From Limnohabitans sp. Jir61 (lineage in GTDB: Bacteria; Pseudomonadota; Gammaproteobacteria; Burkholderiales; Burkholderiaceae_C), in NCBI RefSeq assembly GCF_003063545.1, contig NZ_NESD01000004.1, positions 62,001-126,000 on the forward strand: DNA of 64,000 nt. Reading direction: 5' to 3'. The position numbers and the translations under genes are program-made. Below the pieces are notes generated by a model that was not told the DNA's origin, did no database searches, and saw only the letters and a list, made by a program, of their open reading frames with translations. Of this stretch, positions 8,494-18,400 are shown piece after piece; within the stretch, counting starts at the first letter, position 1, and each line of letters starts with the position of its first letter.

Positions 8494-9297
8494 TCATTTG
8501 TGCAAGCCGGCTTCATCAGGCTCATCTGTCGAGGTGCTAATCAGACTCGTTTGGATGCCTTTGGCTCGACGCCAAGCATACAAAACATAGCCACTCAAGC
8601 CATAAAACATGAACAAGGCAAAAAGCACGATGGGCGGATGAATGGTGATCACGGCAATGGTCAACGCCAACAACACAATCACCACAAACGGGACGCTTTG
8701 CTTCATTTGCACATCTTTGAAGCTATAAAAGGGCACATTGGTGACCATGGTCAAACCGGAATACAAGCACCAAGCGAACATGGGCCATGCCACCTCAGGG
8801 CCAGTGATCCCCATCTCGGTCATTAACCACATAAAACCCATCACCAATGCAGCAGCAGCTGGTGAAGGCAAACCTTGAAAGAAGCGCTTATCCACCACTG
8901 CCGTGTTGACGTTGAAACGAGCCAGTCGCAATGCTGCACAAGAGATGTAAACGAATGCAGCCACCCAGCCCCAGCGGCCCAAGCCTTTCAGCGCCCACTC
9001 ATAAGAGATCAAGGCAGGCGCCGCACCGAAAGAAACCATATCAGCCAGAGAGTCCATTTGCTCACCAAACGCACTCTGAGTGTTGGTCATACGGGCAACA
9101 CGGCCATCCAAACTATCGAGCACCATGGCGCAAAACACACCGATCGCGGCCAATTCAAAACGGTCATTCATGGCCATCACAATGGCGTAAAAACCGCCAA
9201 ACAAAGCGGCCAAGGTAAACAAGTTAGGCAGCACATACACGCCCTTGCTAGGTTTACGAGGCACAAATTCCTCTGTTTGATCTTGATGTTCTGACAT
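8494..9297 (-). CDS. pssA: CDP-diacylglycerol--serine O-phosphatidyltransferase
   Basis: 267 residues with several hydrophobic segments. The CDP-alcohol phosphotransferase signature is complete in residues about 60-90: DSLDGRVARM, then G, MDSLADMVSFG, supplying the metal-binding Asp residues. The enzyme makes phosphatidylserine, precursor of phosphatidylethanolamine, in the inner membrane. It sits between ilvC and leuA, an arrangement common in Burkholderiales that puts a phospholipid gene in the amino acid transcription unit. The ilvC terminator 60 bases upstream may limit read-through. Confidence 0.95.
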   Translation of the reverse strand: MSEHQDQTEEFVPRKPSKGVYVLPNLFTLAALFGGFYAIVMAMNDRFELAAIGVFCAMVLDSLDGRVARMTNTQSAFGEQMDSLADMVSFGAAPALISYEWALKGLGRWGWVAAFVYISCAALRLARFNVNTAVVDKRFFQGLPSPAAAALVMGFMWLMTEMGITGPEVAWPMFAWCLYSGLTMVTNVPFYSFKDVQMKQSVPFVVIVLLALTIAVITIHPPIVLFALFMFYGLSGYVLYAWRRAKGIQTSLISTSTDEPDEAGLHK

Positions 9298-9360
9298 TCG
9301 TAAAGCTCCGAAAAGTAGACCTAGAGTGTAAGCGCTGCGTCAAACAGCGCCAAAAACAGA

Positions 9361-9382
9361 AAAGGCCACCGAGGTGGCCTTT
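9361..9382 (-). terminator. ilvC terminator
   Basis: AAAGGCCACC-GA-GGTGGCCTTT, followed on the minus strand by TCTGTTTTT, starts about 20 bases past the ilvC stop. It separates ilvC from pssA. Confidence 0.8.
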
Positions 9383-9403
9383 GTCTGTGCAAAAAGCGTG
9401 TGC

Positions 9404-10429
<1,026 letters not shown>

Positions 10430-10458
10430 CTAAAAAATACTTTGAAAAGGGTTGGAAT

Positions 10459-10950
10459 TTAAACGCGCAAGATGCGCTCACCGCGGCCAATGCCACAAGC
10501 GCCAGTGCGAACAGTTTCAAGGATTGCGCTGCGGTCAATCGCCTCTAAGAACGCATCGTTCTTAGACAGGTCACCCGTCAACTCAATGGTGTAGCTCTTC
10601 TCGGTCACATCAATGATGCGACCACGGAAGATATCGGCCATGCGTTTCATCTCTTCACGCTCTTTGCCAACGGCACGTACTTTAACAAGCATCAGCTCGC
10701 GTTCGGTATAAGCACCTTCAGTCAGGTCAACGACCTTGACCACTTCAATCAAACGGTTCAAGTGCTTGGTGATTTGTTCAATCACCTCGTCTGAACCATG
10801 TGTTTGGATGGTCATGCGTGACAGGCTGGCATCTTCGGTAGGCGCCACCGTCAGAGATTCAATGTTGTAGCCACGGGCAGAGAACAAACCCACCACGCGC
10901 GACAAAGCGCCGGGTTCGTTTTCGAGCATCAGGGAAATGATGTGTTTCAT
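10459..10950 (-). CDS. ilvH: Acetolactate synthase small (regulatory) subunit
   Basis: 163 residues from the ATG at 10950, preceded by GGAAGG. A GTG at 10971 gives a longer frame overlapping ilvB, but 163 residues is the family length and the N-terminal MKHIISLMLENEPGALSRV is the usual start. The N-terminal ACT domain (residues 3-75) binds valine. The C-terminal half is the ALS small-subunit domain. It activates IlvB and confers feedback inhibition. It sits directly after ilvB. Confidence 0.96.
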   Translation of the reverse strand: MKHIISLMLENEPGALSRVVGLFSARGYNIESLTVAPTEDASLSRMTIQTHGSDEVIEQITKHLNRLIEVVKVVDLTEGAYTERELMLVKVRAVGKEREEMKRMADIFRGRIIDVTEKSYTIELTGDLSKNDAFLEAIDRSAILETVRTGACGIGRGERILRV

Positions 10951-10967
10951 GTTGTCATCCTTCCCGT

Positions 10968-12740
10968 TCACAGGTCTTCGCTGCCAAGCAGCATTTCGGT
11001 GATGCCCTTGCCGGCTTTGACCATCGGGAACACGTTCTCGGTGGGATCGGTACGGAAGTCAATGAACACCGTGCGGTCTTTGAGACGGCGAGCTTCACGC
11101 AATGCAGGCTCGACATCCTCAGGGCGCTCAATCAACATGCCCACATGGCCATAGGCTTCGGCCAACTTCACAAAGTCAGGCAATGCATCCATATAGCTGC
11201 TGCTGTAGCGACCTTCGTATTCGATTTCTTGCCACTGACGCACCATGCCGAGGAATCGGTTGTTCAACGCCAAAACCTTGATGGGGGTGTTGTACTGAAA
11301 GCAGGTGGAGAGTTCCTGGATACACATTTGTACCGAGCCCTCGCCTGTCACACAAAACACTTCGCTGTCAGGCTTGGCCAACTTGATACCCATGGCATAA
11401 GGAATACCCACACCCATGGTGCCCAAGCCACCAGAGTTGATCCAGCGGCGTGGCTCATCAAAGCCGTAGTACTGCGCAGCCCACATTTGGTGCTGCCCCA
11501 CATCAGAAGTGATGTAGGTGTCAGTACCCTTGGTCATATTGTGCAAGGTCTCAATAACGAACTGTGGCTTGATGACGTCGCCATTGCCACGGTCATACTT
11601 CAAGCAATCACGCTTGCGCCAAGCTTCGATGGTTTCCCACCAGCCAGCCAATGCGCCTGCATCTGGTTTCAAGCCAGATTCTTTGATCATGTCGATCATC
11701 TCGACCAACACGTCTTTGACATCGCCCACGATTGGAATGTCGACCTTCACACGCTTAGAGATGCTGGAAGGGTCGATGTCGATGTGGATGATCTTGCGTT
11801 CGTTTTGTGCAAAGTGCTTGGGGTTGCCAATCACGCGGTCATCAAAACGTGCGCCAACGGCCAGCAAGACGTCGCAGTTTTGCATAGCGTTGTTAGCTTC
11901 CATCGTGCCGTGCATGCCCAACATGCCCAAAAACTTCGGTGCACTGGCTGGATAAGCACCCAAGCCCATCAAAGTATTGGTCACGGGATAACCCAACATG
12001 TCAACCAAGGTGCGTAGCTCTTGCGAAGCATTACCCAACAAGACACCACCACCGGTGTAGATGTACGGGCGCTTAGCCGCCATCAACAGTTGCAAAGCCT
12101 TGCGGATTTGACCGCCATGGCCTTTGCGCACGGGGTTGTAAGAGCGCATTTGCACTTCAGCTGGATAACCTTCGTACGTGGTCTTCTTGAAAGACACGTC
12201 TTTGGGAATGTCCACCACCACTGGGCCGGGGCGGCCGCTGCGTGCGATGTGGAATGCTTTTTTCATGGTCAAGGCCAAGTCGCGAACGTCTTTGACCAAG
12301 AAATTATGTTTGACGATGGGTCGCGTGATGCCAATGGTGTCGCATTCTTGAAATGCATCCAAACCAATCGCGTGCGTGGGCACTTGACCGGTGATGATCA
12401 CCATGGGAATGCTATCCATGTAGGCTGTAGCAATACCCGTCACGGCGTTCGTTGCACCGGGGCCAGAAGTGACCAAGGCCACACCCACATCGCCCGTGGC
12501 ACGGGCATAGCCGTCAGCCGCGTGAACCGCCGCTTGCTCGTGACGAACCAGCACGTGTTGAATCGTGTTTTGGTTGTACAGCGCGTCGTAAATATAGAGA
12601 ACTGAACCGCCGGGATAGCCCCAGATGTGCTTGACATTTTCAGCTTGCAGGGCTTTGACCAAAATTTCGGCGCCCATCAGTTCTTGTGCATGACCGCCAG
12701 CGGCGGTTGCGGAATGCGATTCCGACTTTGTGTTATCCAT
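10968..12740 (-). CDS. ilvB: Acetolactate synthase large (catalytic) subunit
   Basis: 590 residues from the ATG at 12740, with AAGG upstream. A longer frame from 12818 has no ribosome site and adds a sequence not typical of the family. The three TPP-enzyme domains are seen: an N-terminal pyrimidine-binding domain with the catalytic Glu in VRHEQAAVHAADGYAR, a central FAD/transhydrogenase-like domain, and a C-terminal diphosphate-binding domain with GEGSVQM...NNRFLGMVRQWQ. It condenses two pyruvates, or pyruvate and 2-oxobutyrate. First gene of the ilv-leu cluster. Confidence 0.97.
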   Translation of the reverse strand: MDNTKSESHSATAAGGHAQELMGAEILVKALQAENVKHIWGYPGGSVLYIYDALYNQNTIQHVLVRHEQAAVHAADGYARATGDVGVALVTSGPGATNAVTGIATAYMDSIPMVIITGQVPTHAIGLDAFQECDTIGITRPIVKHNFLVKDVRDLALTMKKAFHIARSGRPGPVVVDIPKDVSFKKTTYEGYPAEVQMRSYNPVRKGHGGQIRKALQLLMAAKRPYIYTGGGVLLGNASQELRTLVDMLGYPVTNTLMGLGAYPASAPKFLGMLGMHGTMEANNAMQNCDVLLAVGARFDDRVIGNPKHFAQNERKIIHIDIDPSSISKRVKVDIPIVGDVKDVLVEMIDMIKESGLKPDAGALAGWWETIEAWRKRDCLKYDRGNGDVIKPQFVIETLHNMTKGTDTYITSDVGQHQMWAAQYYGFDEPRRWINSGGLGTMGVGIPYAMGIKLAKPDSEVFCVTGEGSVQMCIQELSTCFQYNTPIKVLALNNRFLGMVRQWQEIEYEGRYSSSYMDALPDFVKLAEAYGHVGMLIERPEDVEPALREARRLKDRTVFIDFRTDPTENVFPMVKAGKGITEMLLGSEDL

Positions 12741-12902
12741 TTTGTACCTTTTAACCTGAGTGAATTTCGTCAACGAAAAACCTTGGGTGCTTCTTGGCGA
12801 ACCCTTGTGGGGCAGCATCGAAACTTTGGACCTTCAGCCATAGACGCATGGTTCGCGCCGGACCCAGACCCGTTTGCCTTTTTTGTCGAATTGCAGCCTT
12901 AG

Positions 12903-12911
12903 ATTATGACA
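12903..12911 (-). promoter_or_regulatory. Candidate ilvB promoter
   Basis: On the minus strand TG-T-CATAAT is an extended -10, with CTGAAT 17 bases upstream as a weak -35. The predicted start near 12897 leaves a leader of about 157 bases before ilvB. The region is shared with the divergent sigma factor gene. Confidence 0.4.
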
Positions 12912-12999
12912 CTATCCTTAAACATATTCAGTCTTTAGCTCACAAAAACCCTTGGCAAGTGCCATAATCGCGCCCGATTCAAACTTGAACTCTCCCTCA

Positions 13000-13566
13000 G
13001 TGGCCACCGAACAAGAACTGTCAGACTTTCTGAAAAGCGTTGAGAAGCGAGCCTTCAAACGTTCGTTCTACCACGTTCGCGATGAGGAAGCAGCCCTCGA
13101 TATCGTCCAAGATAGCATGATGAAGCTCGCCGAGCACTATGGCGACAAGCCCGCCGAAGAGCTGCCCATGCTGTTTCATCGGATCTTGTCCAATACCACG
13201 CTGGATTGGTTTCGCCGCAACAAAACACGCAAAGCGCTGTTTAGCAACTTCAGCGACTTCGATTCAGACAAAGACGATGGCGAATTTGACCTTTTGGAGG
13301 CCTTGGCCGTTGATAACGACAGTCAAACCACCCAAAGCGCCGAGGACAACTTTGCCAGCATTGCCAAAGTCCACGATATTGAAGCAGAAATACATAATTT
13401 GCCAGCACGTCAACGAGAAGCCTTCCTGCTGCGTTATTGGGAGGATCTTGATGTTTCTGAGACAGCTGCAGCTATGGGTTGCTCAGAGGGAAGCGTCAAA
13501 ACACACTGCTCTAGGGCTGTTTTAGCACTCAGCAAAGCGCTCAAAGGAAAAGGAATTCAACCATGA
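13000..13566 (+). CDS. RNA polymerase sigma factor, sigma-70 family (ECF type)
   Basis: 188 residues from a GTG at 13000 (VATEQELSDFL). A TTG at 12952 would add 16 residues, and neither start has a clear ribosome site, so the start is uncertain. Region 2 is visible as DEEAALDIVQDSMMKLAEHYG. Region 4 at the C-terminus is LPARQREAFLLRYWEDLDVSETAAAMGCSEGSVKTH with its helix-turn-helix. An acidic linker separates them. It diverges from ilvB and overlaps a DUF3619 gene by ATGA. That four-gene order with DUF3106 and RDD genes is conserved in Comamonadaceae, and the membrane-anchored DUF3619 product is a plausible anti-sigma partner. Confidence 0.9.
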   Translation: MATEQELSDFLKSVEKRAFKRSFYHVRDEEAALDIVQDSMMKLAEHYGDKPAEELPMLFHRILSNTTLDWFRRNKTRKALFSNFSDFDSDKDDGEFDLLEALAVDNDSQTTQSAEDNFASIAKVHDIEAEIHNLPARQREAFLLRYWEDLDVSETAAAMGCSEGSVKTHCSRAVLALSKALKGKGIQP

Positions 13567-14003
13567 CACATACCGCAAACACCCAAGACGAATTTGGCTT
13601 GCGCATTGCTGCACGCCTGAATTCAGCCAGCCTTGACTTACCACATGACATTTCTGAGCGTTTACGCGCTGCGCGCACCCGCGCGGTTGCTGCACGCTTG
13701 AAGCCACAAACCCGCCTGCAAACCAACACGGCCGTGATTCACCAAAACGGTGCCGCCCTGTTGAACTTTGGCGGCGATGAGGGTTTGAACATTTGGAGCC
13801 GTCTGGCATCCCTGCTCCCCCTCATTGCTTTGGTGGCTGGCTTGGCCATCATTCAAAACTTCATGGATGACGACCGAGCCAACGAATTGGCCGAGGTGGA
13901 TTCCGCCCTCCTCATCGATGACTTACCTCCGGCCGCCTACGCTGACCCTGGTTTTCTTCAATTCCTGAAGAACCCAATCTTGACAAGCGAAAACAAAGAA
14001 TAA
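13563..14003 (+). CDS. DUF3619 family protein, possible membrane anti-sigma partner
   Basis: 146 residues. A soluble N-terminus of about 75 residues (LRIAARLNSASLDLPHDISERLRAAR) is followed by one membrane helix (about 80-100, LPLIALVAGLAIIQ) and a short outer tail ending in LPPAAYADPGFLQFL. The start overlaps the sigma gene stop and is preceded by AAGGAA. The layout, cytosolic segment plus single helix translated with a sigma factor, resembles anti-sigma proteins, but the family is uncharacterised and no known anti-sigma domain is recognisable. The role is inference. Confidence 0.85.
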   Translation: MTHTANTQDEFGLRIAARLNSASLDLPHDISERLRAARTRAVAARLKPQTRLQTNTAVIHQNGAALLNFGGDEGLNIWSRLASLLPLIALVAGLAIIQNFMDDDRANELAEVDSALLIDDLPPAAYADPGFLQFLKNPILTSENKE

Positions 14004-14009
14004 GTTCTT

Positions 14010-14675
14010 ATGACATTGACGCGTTCGACAACTGCAAACATCACCGCCCAACTTGTAATGGGCGTTGCTGTGTTGTTTGCTGGTGAACTCGTCTGCGCTC
14101 AAACAGCGGCCGTGACGCCCTCGACTGCCAAGCCTGCGCCCAGCCTACCCGGGCGCCCGCTGTGGATGGACTTGACCGAAGCGCAGCAACAAGCATTGGC
14201 ACCGTTGGCTCAGCAATGGCCTACCATGACTGAGCCACATAAGCGCAAGTGGCTTGCTGTTTCACAAAATTTTGCACAGCTCTCGACAGACGAACAAAGT
14301 ACTGTCCAAGGTCGTATGCGAGATTGGGCCGCACTCACCCCACAGCAACGCGCGGTTGCGCGCTTGAACTACGCTGATGCACAGCAACTCTTGCAGGAGG
14401 ACAAAAAAGCAAAATGGGAAGCCTACCAAGCTCTGTCGCCTGAAGCCAAGCAAAAACTCGCTGCACAGCAAGCAAAACCCCTCGTTGGCGCAGCCCCTGC
14501 CGTGAAACCCGTGGCTGCTCAAAAACTGACCCCCGCCCCTGCAGCAAGCACCAACAAAGCTCTGCCTCGCATAGCCACGGATCAAGCAGCCCCCACGACC
14601 CTGCTGCCTAACAATGTCACGATCAGTATTACGCCCGTCAGCTCGCCTGCTGAAGGTTCGGCTAGTCCCCAATGA
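14010..14675 (+). CDS. DUF3106 domain-containing exported protein
   Basis: 221 residues with an N-terminal signal peptide (about 1-32, ending near VCAQ). The DUF3106 region (about 50-130) has two related helical segments, LTEAQQQALAPLAQQWPTM and LTPQQRAVARLNY, spaced like tandem repeats of a periplasmic helical protein. The C-terminal third is rich in Ala, Pro and Lys and probably disordered. It lies six bases after the DUF3619 gene and overlaps the RDD gene. Heavy-metal or envelope-stress sensors of the CpxP/Spy type have similarly short helical repeats, but no LTxxQ homology can be claimed from sight alone. Confidence 0.85.
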   Translation: MTLTRSTTANITAQLVMGVAVLFAGELVCAQTAAVTPSTAKPAPSLPGRPLWMDLTEAQQQALAPLAQQWPTMTEPHKRKWLAVSQNFAQLSTDEQSTVQGRMRDWAALTPQQRAVARLNYADAQQLLQEDKKAKWEAYQALSPEAKQKLAAQQAKPLVGAAPAVKPVAAQKLTPAPAASTNKALPRIATDQAAPTTLLPNNVTISITPVSSPAEGSASPQ

Positions 14676-15193
14676 CATCTGTTGCTGAGGTACAGATCAG
14701 CGTTACAGAGCTGATCGCTCCAAGCTTATGGCGACGCATGGCGTGTTGGACCTACGAAGGTCTCTTGCTGTTCGGTGTGCTTTTTATTTCAAGCTATCTT
14801 TTCAGCGCGCTGAGTCAGTCACGTCATGCGCTTGACAATCGCCACGGTTTGCAAGCTTTCTTATTCTTGGTGGTCGGTATTTATTTCACATGGTTCGGGC
14901 ATAAGGGTCAAACTTTGGCCATGAAAACTTGGCACATCCGCGTGGTAGACCGCTCAGGCCAAGCACTCACACAACAACGTGCCCTGTTGCGTTATGTGGT
15001 TAGCTGGGTATGGTTTATCCCCCCACTAGCCATGCTTGCGCCCTACAACCTGAGCGCTGGCGAAATCGCTGTTTTGTTCATCGGCTGGGTCTGCTTTTGG
15101 GCTCTGCTCAGCCGCTTTCACTCCCAACAACAGTTTTGGCATGACGCATTAGCTGGCACCCGATTGATCAACTCAGAGCCTGTTGGCACTTAA
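14672..15193 (+). CDS. RDD family membrane protein
   Basis: 173 residues. The family signature is present: an Arg-rich start (LWRRMACWTYEGLLLF), a second helix region, and the KTWHIRVVDRSGQALTQQRALLRY segment typical of RDD proteins, followed by two more hydrophobic helices. Function is unknown for most members, with some implicated in ion transport or stress tolerance. It overlaps the upstream DUF3106 gene by ATGA and is likely co-transcribed from the sigma factor. Confidence 0.9.
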   Translation: MTSVAEVQISVTELIAPSLWRRMACWTYEGLLLFGVLFISSYLFSALSQSRHALDNRHGLQAFLFLVVGIYFTWFGHKGQTLAMKTWHIRVVDRSGQALTQQRALLRYVVSWVWFIPPLAMLAPYNLSAGEIAVLFIGWVCFWALLSRFHSQQQFWHDALAGTRLINSEPVGT

Positions 15194-15203
15194 AGTATTC
15201 GAC

Positions 15204-15587
15204 ATGGAAGTCAACCCACAAAAACAACGTACCGGCTTAAACCGGGTATGGCATGCATTCGGTTATTCACTGAGTGGACTTAGTGCTGCGTGGCACGAAA
15301 AAGCCTTTCGTCAAGAAGCCGTTGCTTCCTTCTTCATGCTTCCCTTGGCTTTTTACTTAGGCAAGTCATGGACTGAAATCGCGTTGCTCATTTGCAGTGT
15401 CGTACTCGTGATGGTGGTCGAGCTGCTTAACACGGGCATCGAATCCGCGATCGATCGTATTGGACCTGAATGGCATGAGCTGGCCAAACGTGCCAAAGAC
15501 ATCGGCAGTGCCGCTGTGCTCCTGAGCCTTTTGCTTTGTATAGGTATTTGGGCTGCCGCGATTTGGATCAACGTTCTCAGCGTATGA
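15204..15587 (+). CDS. dgkA: Diacylglycerol kinase (prokaryotic, integral membrane)
   Basis: 127 residues from the ATG at 15204. A TTG frame from 15183 overlaps the upstream gene and is not needed. Three membrane helices and the family motif ELLNTGIESAIDRIG, with the conserved Glu, Asn and Glu of the active site, identify it. It phosphorylates diacylglycerol released from membrane-derived oligosaccharide or lipopolysaccharide metabolism back to phosphatidate. It overlaps the LOG-family gene by ATGA. Confidence 0.95.
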   Translation: MEVNPQKQRTGLNRVWHAFGYSLSGLSAAWHEKAFRQEAVASFFMLPLAFYLGKSWTEIALLICSVVLVMVVELLNTGIESAIDRIGPEWHELAKRAKDIGSAAVLLSLLLCIGIWAAAIWINVLSV

Positions 15588-16174
15588 CGTCAACCCCTGC
15601 TTTTTCTGTGTGTGTCTATTGCGGCTCACGCAACGGCGCTCAACCTGAATATGCAGAAGTGGCGCGTCAAGTGGGTGCATGGATTGGCCAACACAACGGC
15701 CAGTTGGTTTACGGTGGCGGCAACAACGGCTTGATGGGCCTCGTGGCAAAAGCCACAGCCGATGCAGGCGGTCGCGTGGTGGGCATCATTCCCAAAGCAC
15801 TTCAAACCAAAGAGAACACCCGCACAGCCTGCACCGAGCTGCATGTGGTCGATACCATGCACGAACGCAAACACATGATGGCCGAACGCGCCGATGTGTT
15901 CTTGGCCCTACCCGGCGGCATTGGCACCTTTGAAGAGTTCTTTGAAGTGTGGACTTGGCGTCAGCTGGGCTACCACGACAAACCTATCGGACTGGTCAAC
16001 ACCCAAGGCTATTACGACGGCCTGCTGCAGTTTGCACAAAACAGCGTGCAACAAGGCTTCTTGAACGATTGGCAAATGGACTTAATTCGCAGCGGCTCAG
16101 AGCCCACAGCCTTGCTTCAAGAGCTGGTGCAAGCAGCTGGCTTCTCGCCTGAACCTAAACTAACTGGCCTCTGA
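15584..16174 (+). CDS. LOG family protein (TIGR00730)
   Basis: 196 residues from the ATG in the overlap with dgkA. The N-terminal VCVYCGSRNG, YGGGNNGLMG, and the diagnostic PGGIGTFEEFFE motif with the catalytic Glu all match the LONELY GUY family. Members hydrolyse cytokinin riboside 5'-monophosphate or, in many bacteria, act as AMP/pyrimidine nucleotide nucleosidases. The substrate here is not determinable. It ends the plus-strand run that starts at the sigma factor. Confidence 0.93.
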   Translation: MTSTPAFSVCVYCGSRNGAQPEYAEVARQVGAWIGQHNGQLVYGGGNNGLMGLVAKATADAGGRVVGIIPKALQTKENTRTACTELHVVDTMHERKHMMAERADVFLALPGGIGTFEEFFEVWTWRQLGYHDKPIGLVNTQGYYDGLLQFAQNSVQQGFLNDWQMDLIRSGSEPTALLQELVQAAGFSPEPKLTGL

Positions 16175-16191
16175 GGCAATAGCCCAACAAA

Positions 16192-16224
16192 AAAAGCCGC
16201 AGACCTTCACAGACTGCGGCTTTT
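16192..16224. terminator. Bidirectional terminator between LOG gene and glnK
   Basis: AAAAGCCGCAG...CTGCGGCTTTT, an eleven-pair stem with an eleven-base loop, lies between convergent genes. Confidence 0.88.
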
Positions 16225-16248
16225 GTATTTGGTAACGACGTTTCGAAC

Positions 16249-16605
<357 letters not shown>

Positions 16606-16624
16606 TCAATGAAAAGGCCTGTGT

Positions 16625-18355
16625 TCAGGCACGAAACTTATTGGTTATAGGATAACGCCAATCCTTGCCAAAACTGCGGTGGGTCACGCGAATTCCCACT
16701 GGAGATTGCCGGCGTTTGTACTCGTTGATGCGAATCAAACGGGTGACCTTCTCTACATCGGCACGCGCAAAGCCTGCGCCAATGATGTCTTCTGAACTTT
16801 GGTCGTTCTCCATGAAGCGCGACACGATCTCGTCCAGCACCTCATAAGGCGGCAAGCTGTCTTGATCGGTTTGGTCGGGGCGCAGCTCAGCGCTGGGCGG
16901 GCGCGTGATGATGCGTTCAGGGATGGGCTGGCTACCCGTGCCGTATGGGTCGTGGGCATTGCGCCAACGCGCCAGCTTGAACACCAAGGTCTTAGCCACG
17001 TCTTTGATGACGGCAAAGCCACCGGCCATATCGCCATAAAGCGTGCAATAGCCTGTGGCCATTTCGCTCTTGTTGCCTGTGGTCAGCACGATGGAACCAA
17101 ACTTGTTGGACAAAGCCATCAGCAGCGTGCCGCGAATGCGGGCTTGGATGTTCTCTTCGGTGGTGTCGAGCTGCGTGCCTTCAAAGTCGGCCTTGAGCGA
17201 GCGCAAGAAAGCCTCAAACTCCGCCACGATGGACACCTCGTCGTAACGCACGCCCATGCGTTGGGCCATGTCACGCGCATCCACCCAGCTGATTTCGGCT
17301 GTGTAGGGCGACGGCATCATCACGGTGCGCACCTTGTCTGCCCCCAAGGCATCCACCGCAATGGCAAGCACCAAGGCCGAATCAATGCCGCCAGACAAGC
17401 CCAGCAGCACGCTGGGAAAACCGTTTTTGCCGATGTAGTCGCGTACGCCCAAGACAAGGGCGTGCCAGAGGTCGGCTTCGAGCGACCCATCTTCGGCGAC
17501 TTTGCCCGTCAGGTGAAGATTGAAGGCTGATCGGCTTGAGGAAGTTTGTCCGATCTGCACAGGTGCAACCTCCTGCCCCTGTGGCAAATCATTACCTCGC
17601 GCCACAGTCACCACAAATGAAGTCGCTTCAAAGCTAGGCGCACGCGCGGCCAACGCACCATCGGCATTGAGTGCGAACGAACGACCTTCAAACACCACCT
17701 CGTCTTGACCGCCCACCAAATGCGCGTAAATCAAAGGTAAGCCCGTAGCTTGCACGCGAGAGCGCATGGCCTGCTCGCGCTCGTCGCCTTTGCCCACATG
17801 GAATGGAGAAGCATTGATCACGGCCAACAGCTCAGCCCCTGCCGCTTTAGCGTCAGCCGCAGGTGCATCAAACCAAGCGTCTTCACAAATCAATAAGCCC
17901 ACTTTTGTGCCAGCCACCTCAAACACACAAGGCTTATCGCCGACCACAAAGTAGCGGCGCTCATCAAACACTTGGTAGTTGGGCAGCTCGCGTTTGGCGT
18001 AAGAGGCTACAACTTGGCCCTCACACACCACGCTTGCCATGTTGAAGCGGCGCTGCACCGACACCGAACGTGTGCGCTCGTCACCGCCCGAAGGATGCCC
18101 CACCACCACATGCAAGCCCTTTAACCCGCTCAAGGCAGCGGACACCGTTTTCAAGGCATCATCGCAAGCTTGGATGAATGAGGGGCGAAGGAATAAATCT
18201 TCTGCCGCGTAGCCACACAGCGACAGCTCGGGCGTGAGCACTAAACGAGCGCCGTCTTGGTAAGCAGCATTGGCGCAGTCGATGATTTTCTGGGCGTTAC
18301 CCGCCATGTCGCCCACCACGAAATTCAATTGAGCAACACAAATTTTGAGAGTCAT
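16625..18355 (-). CDS. nadE: NAD+ synthase, glutamine-hydrolysing
   Basis: 576 residues from the ATG at 18355 (MTLKICVAQLNFVVGDM); the open frame extends further upstream but only through the divergent gene's promoter and start. Residues 1-260 are a nitrilase-type glutaminase domain with the catalytic Glu in LTPELSLCGYAAEDL, the Lys in KRELPNYQVFDE, and Cys in LLICEDAWFD. Residues about 290-576 are the NAD synthase domain with the PP-loop LGLSGGIDSAL. Ammonia released from glutamine amidates nicotinate adenine dinucleotide. It is directly upstream of glnK on the same strand. Confidence 0.97.
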   Translation of the reverse strand: MTLKICVAQLNFVVGDMAGNAQKIIDCANAAYQDGARLVLTPELSLCGYAAEDLFLRPSFIQACDDALKTVSAALSGLKGLHVVVGHPSGGDERTRSVSVQRRFNMASVVCEGQVVASYAKRELPNYQVFDERRYFVVGDKPCVFEVAGTKVGLLICEDAWFDAPAADAKAAGAELLAVINASPFHVGKGDEREQAMRSRVQATGLPLIYAHLVGGQDEVVFEGRSFALNADGALAARAPSFEATSFVVTVARGNDLPQGQEVAPVQIGQTSSSRSAFNLHLTGKVAEDGSLEADLWHALVLGVRDYIGKNGFPSVLLGLSGGIDSALVLAIAVDALGADKVRTVMMPSPYTAEISWVDARDMAQRMGVRYDEVSIVAEFEAFLRSLKADFEGTQLDTTEENIQARIRGTLLMALSNKFGSIVLTTGNKSEMATGYCTLYGDMAGGFAVIKDVAKTLVFKLARWRNAHDPYGTGSQPIPERIITRPPSAELRPDQTDQDSLPPYEVLDEIVSRFMENDQSSEDIIGAGFARADVEKVTRLIRINEYKRRQSPVGIRVTHRSFGKDWRYPITNKFRA

Positions 18356-18400
18356 GGCAACAGGCACGTGTCCGAAGTAAAACAGGTCAATAAACAGCAA

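Noticed and set aside
11145..12017. 290-codon plus-strand open frame inside ilvB
   Set aside because: It is the antisense shadow of a fully conserved enzyme. The protein is rich in His/Val/Asp with no domain, and it lacks a ribosome site.
12751..12849. 32-codon minus-strand frame in the ilvB leader, possible ilv leader peptide
   Set aside because: It has no run of Ile, Val or Leu codons and no terminator hairpin follows it, so there is no attenuation evidence. It may be chance.
16799..17530. 243-codon plus-strand open frame in nadE
   Set aside because: Antisense to the conserved NAD synthase domain; His/Gln-rich shadow composition.
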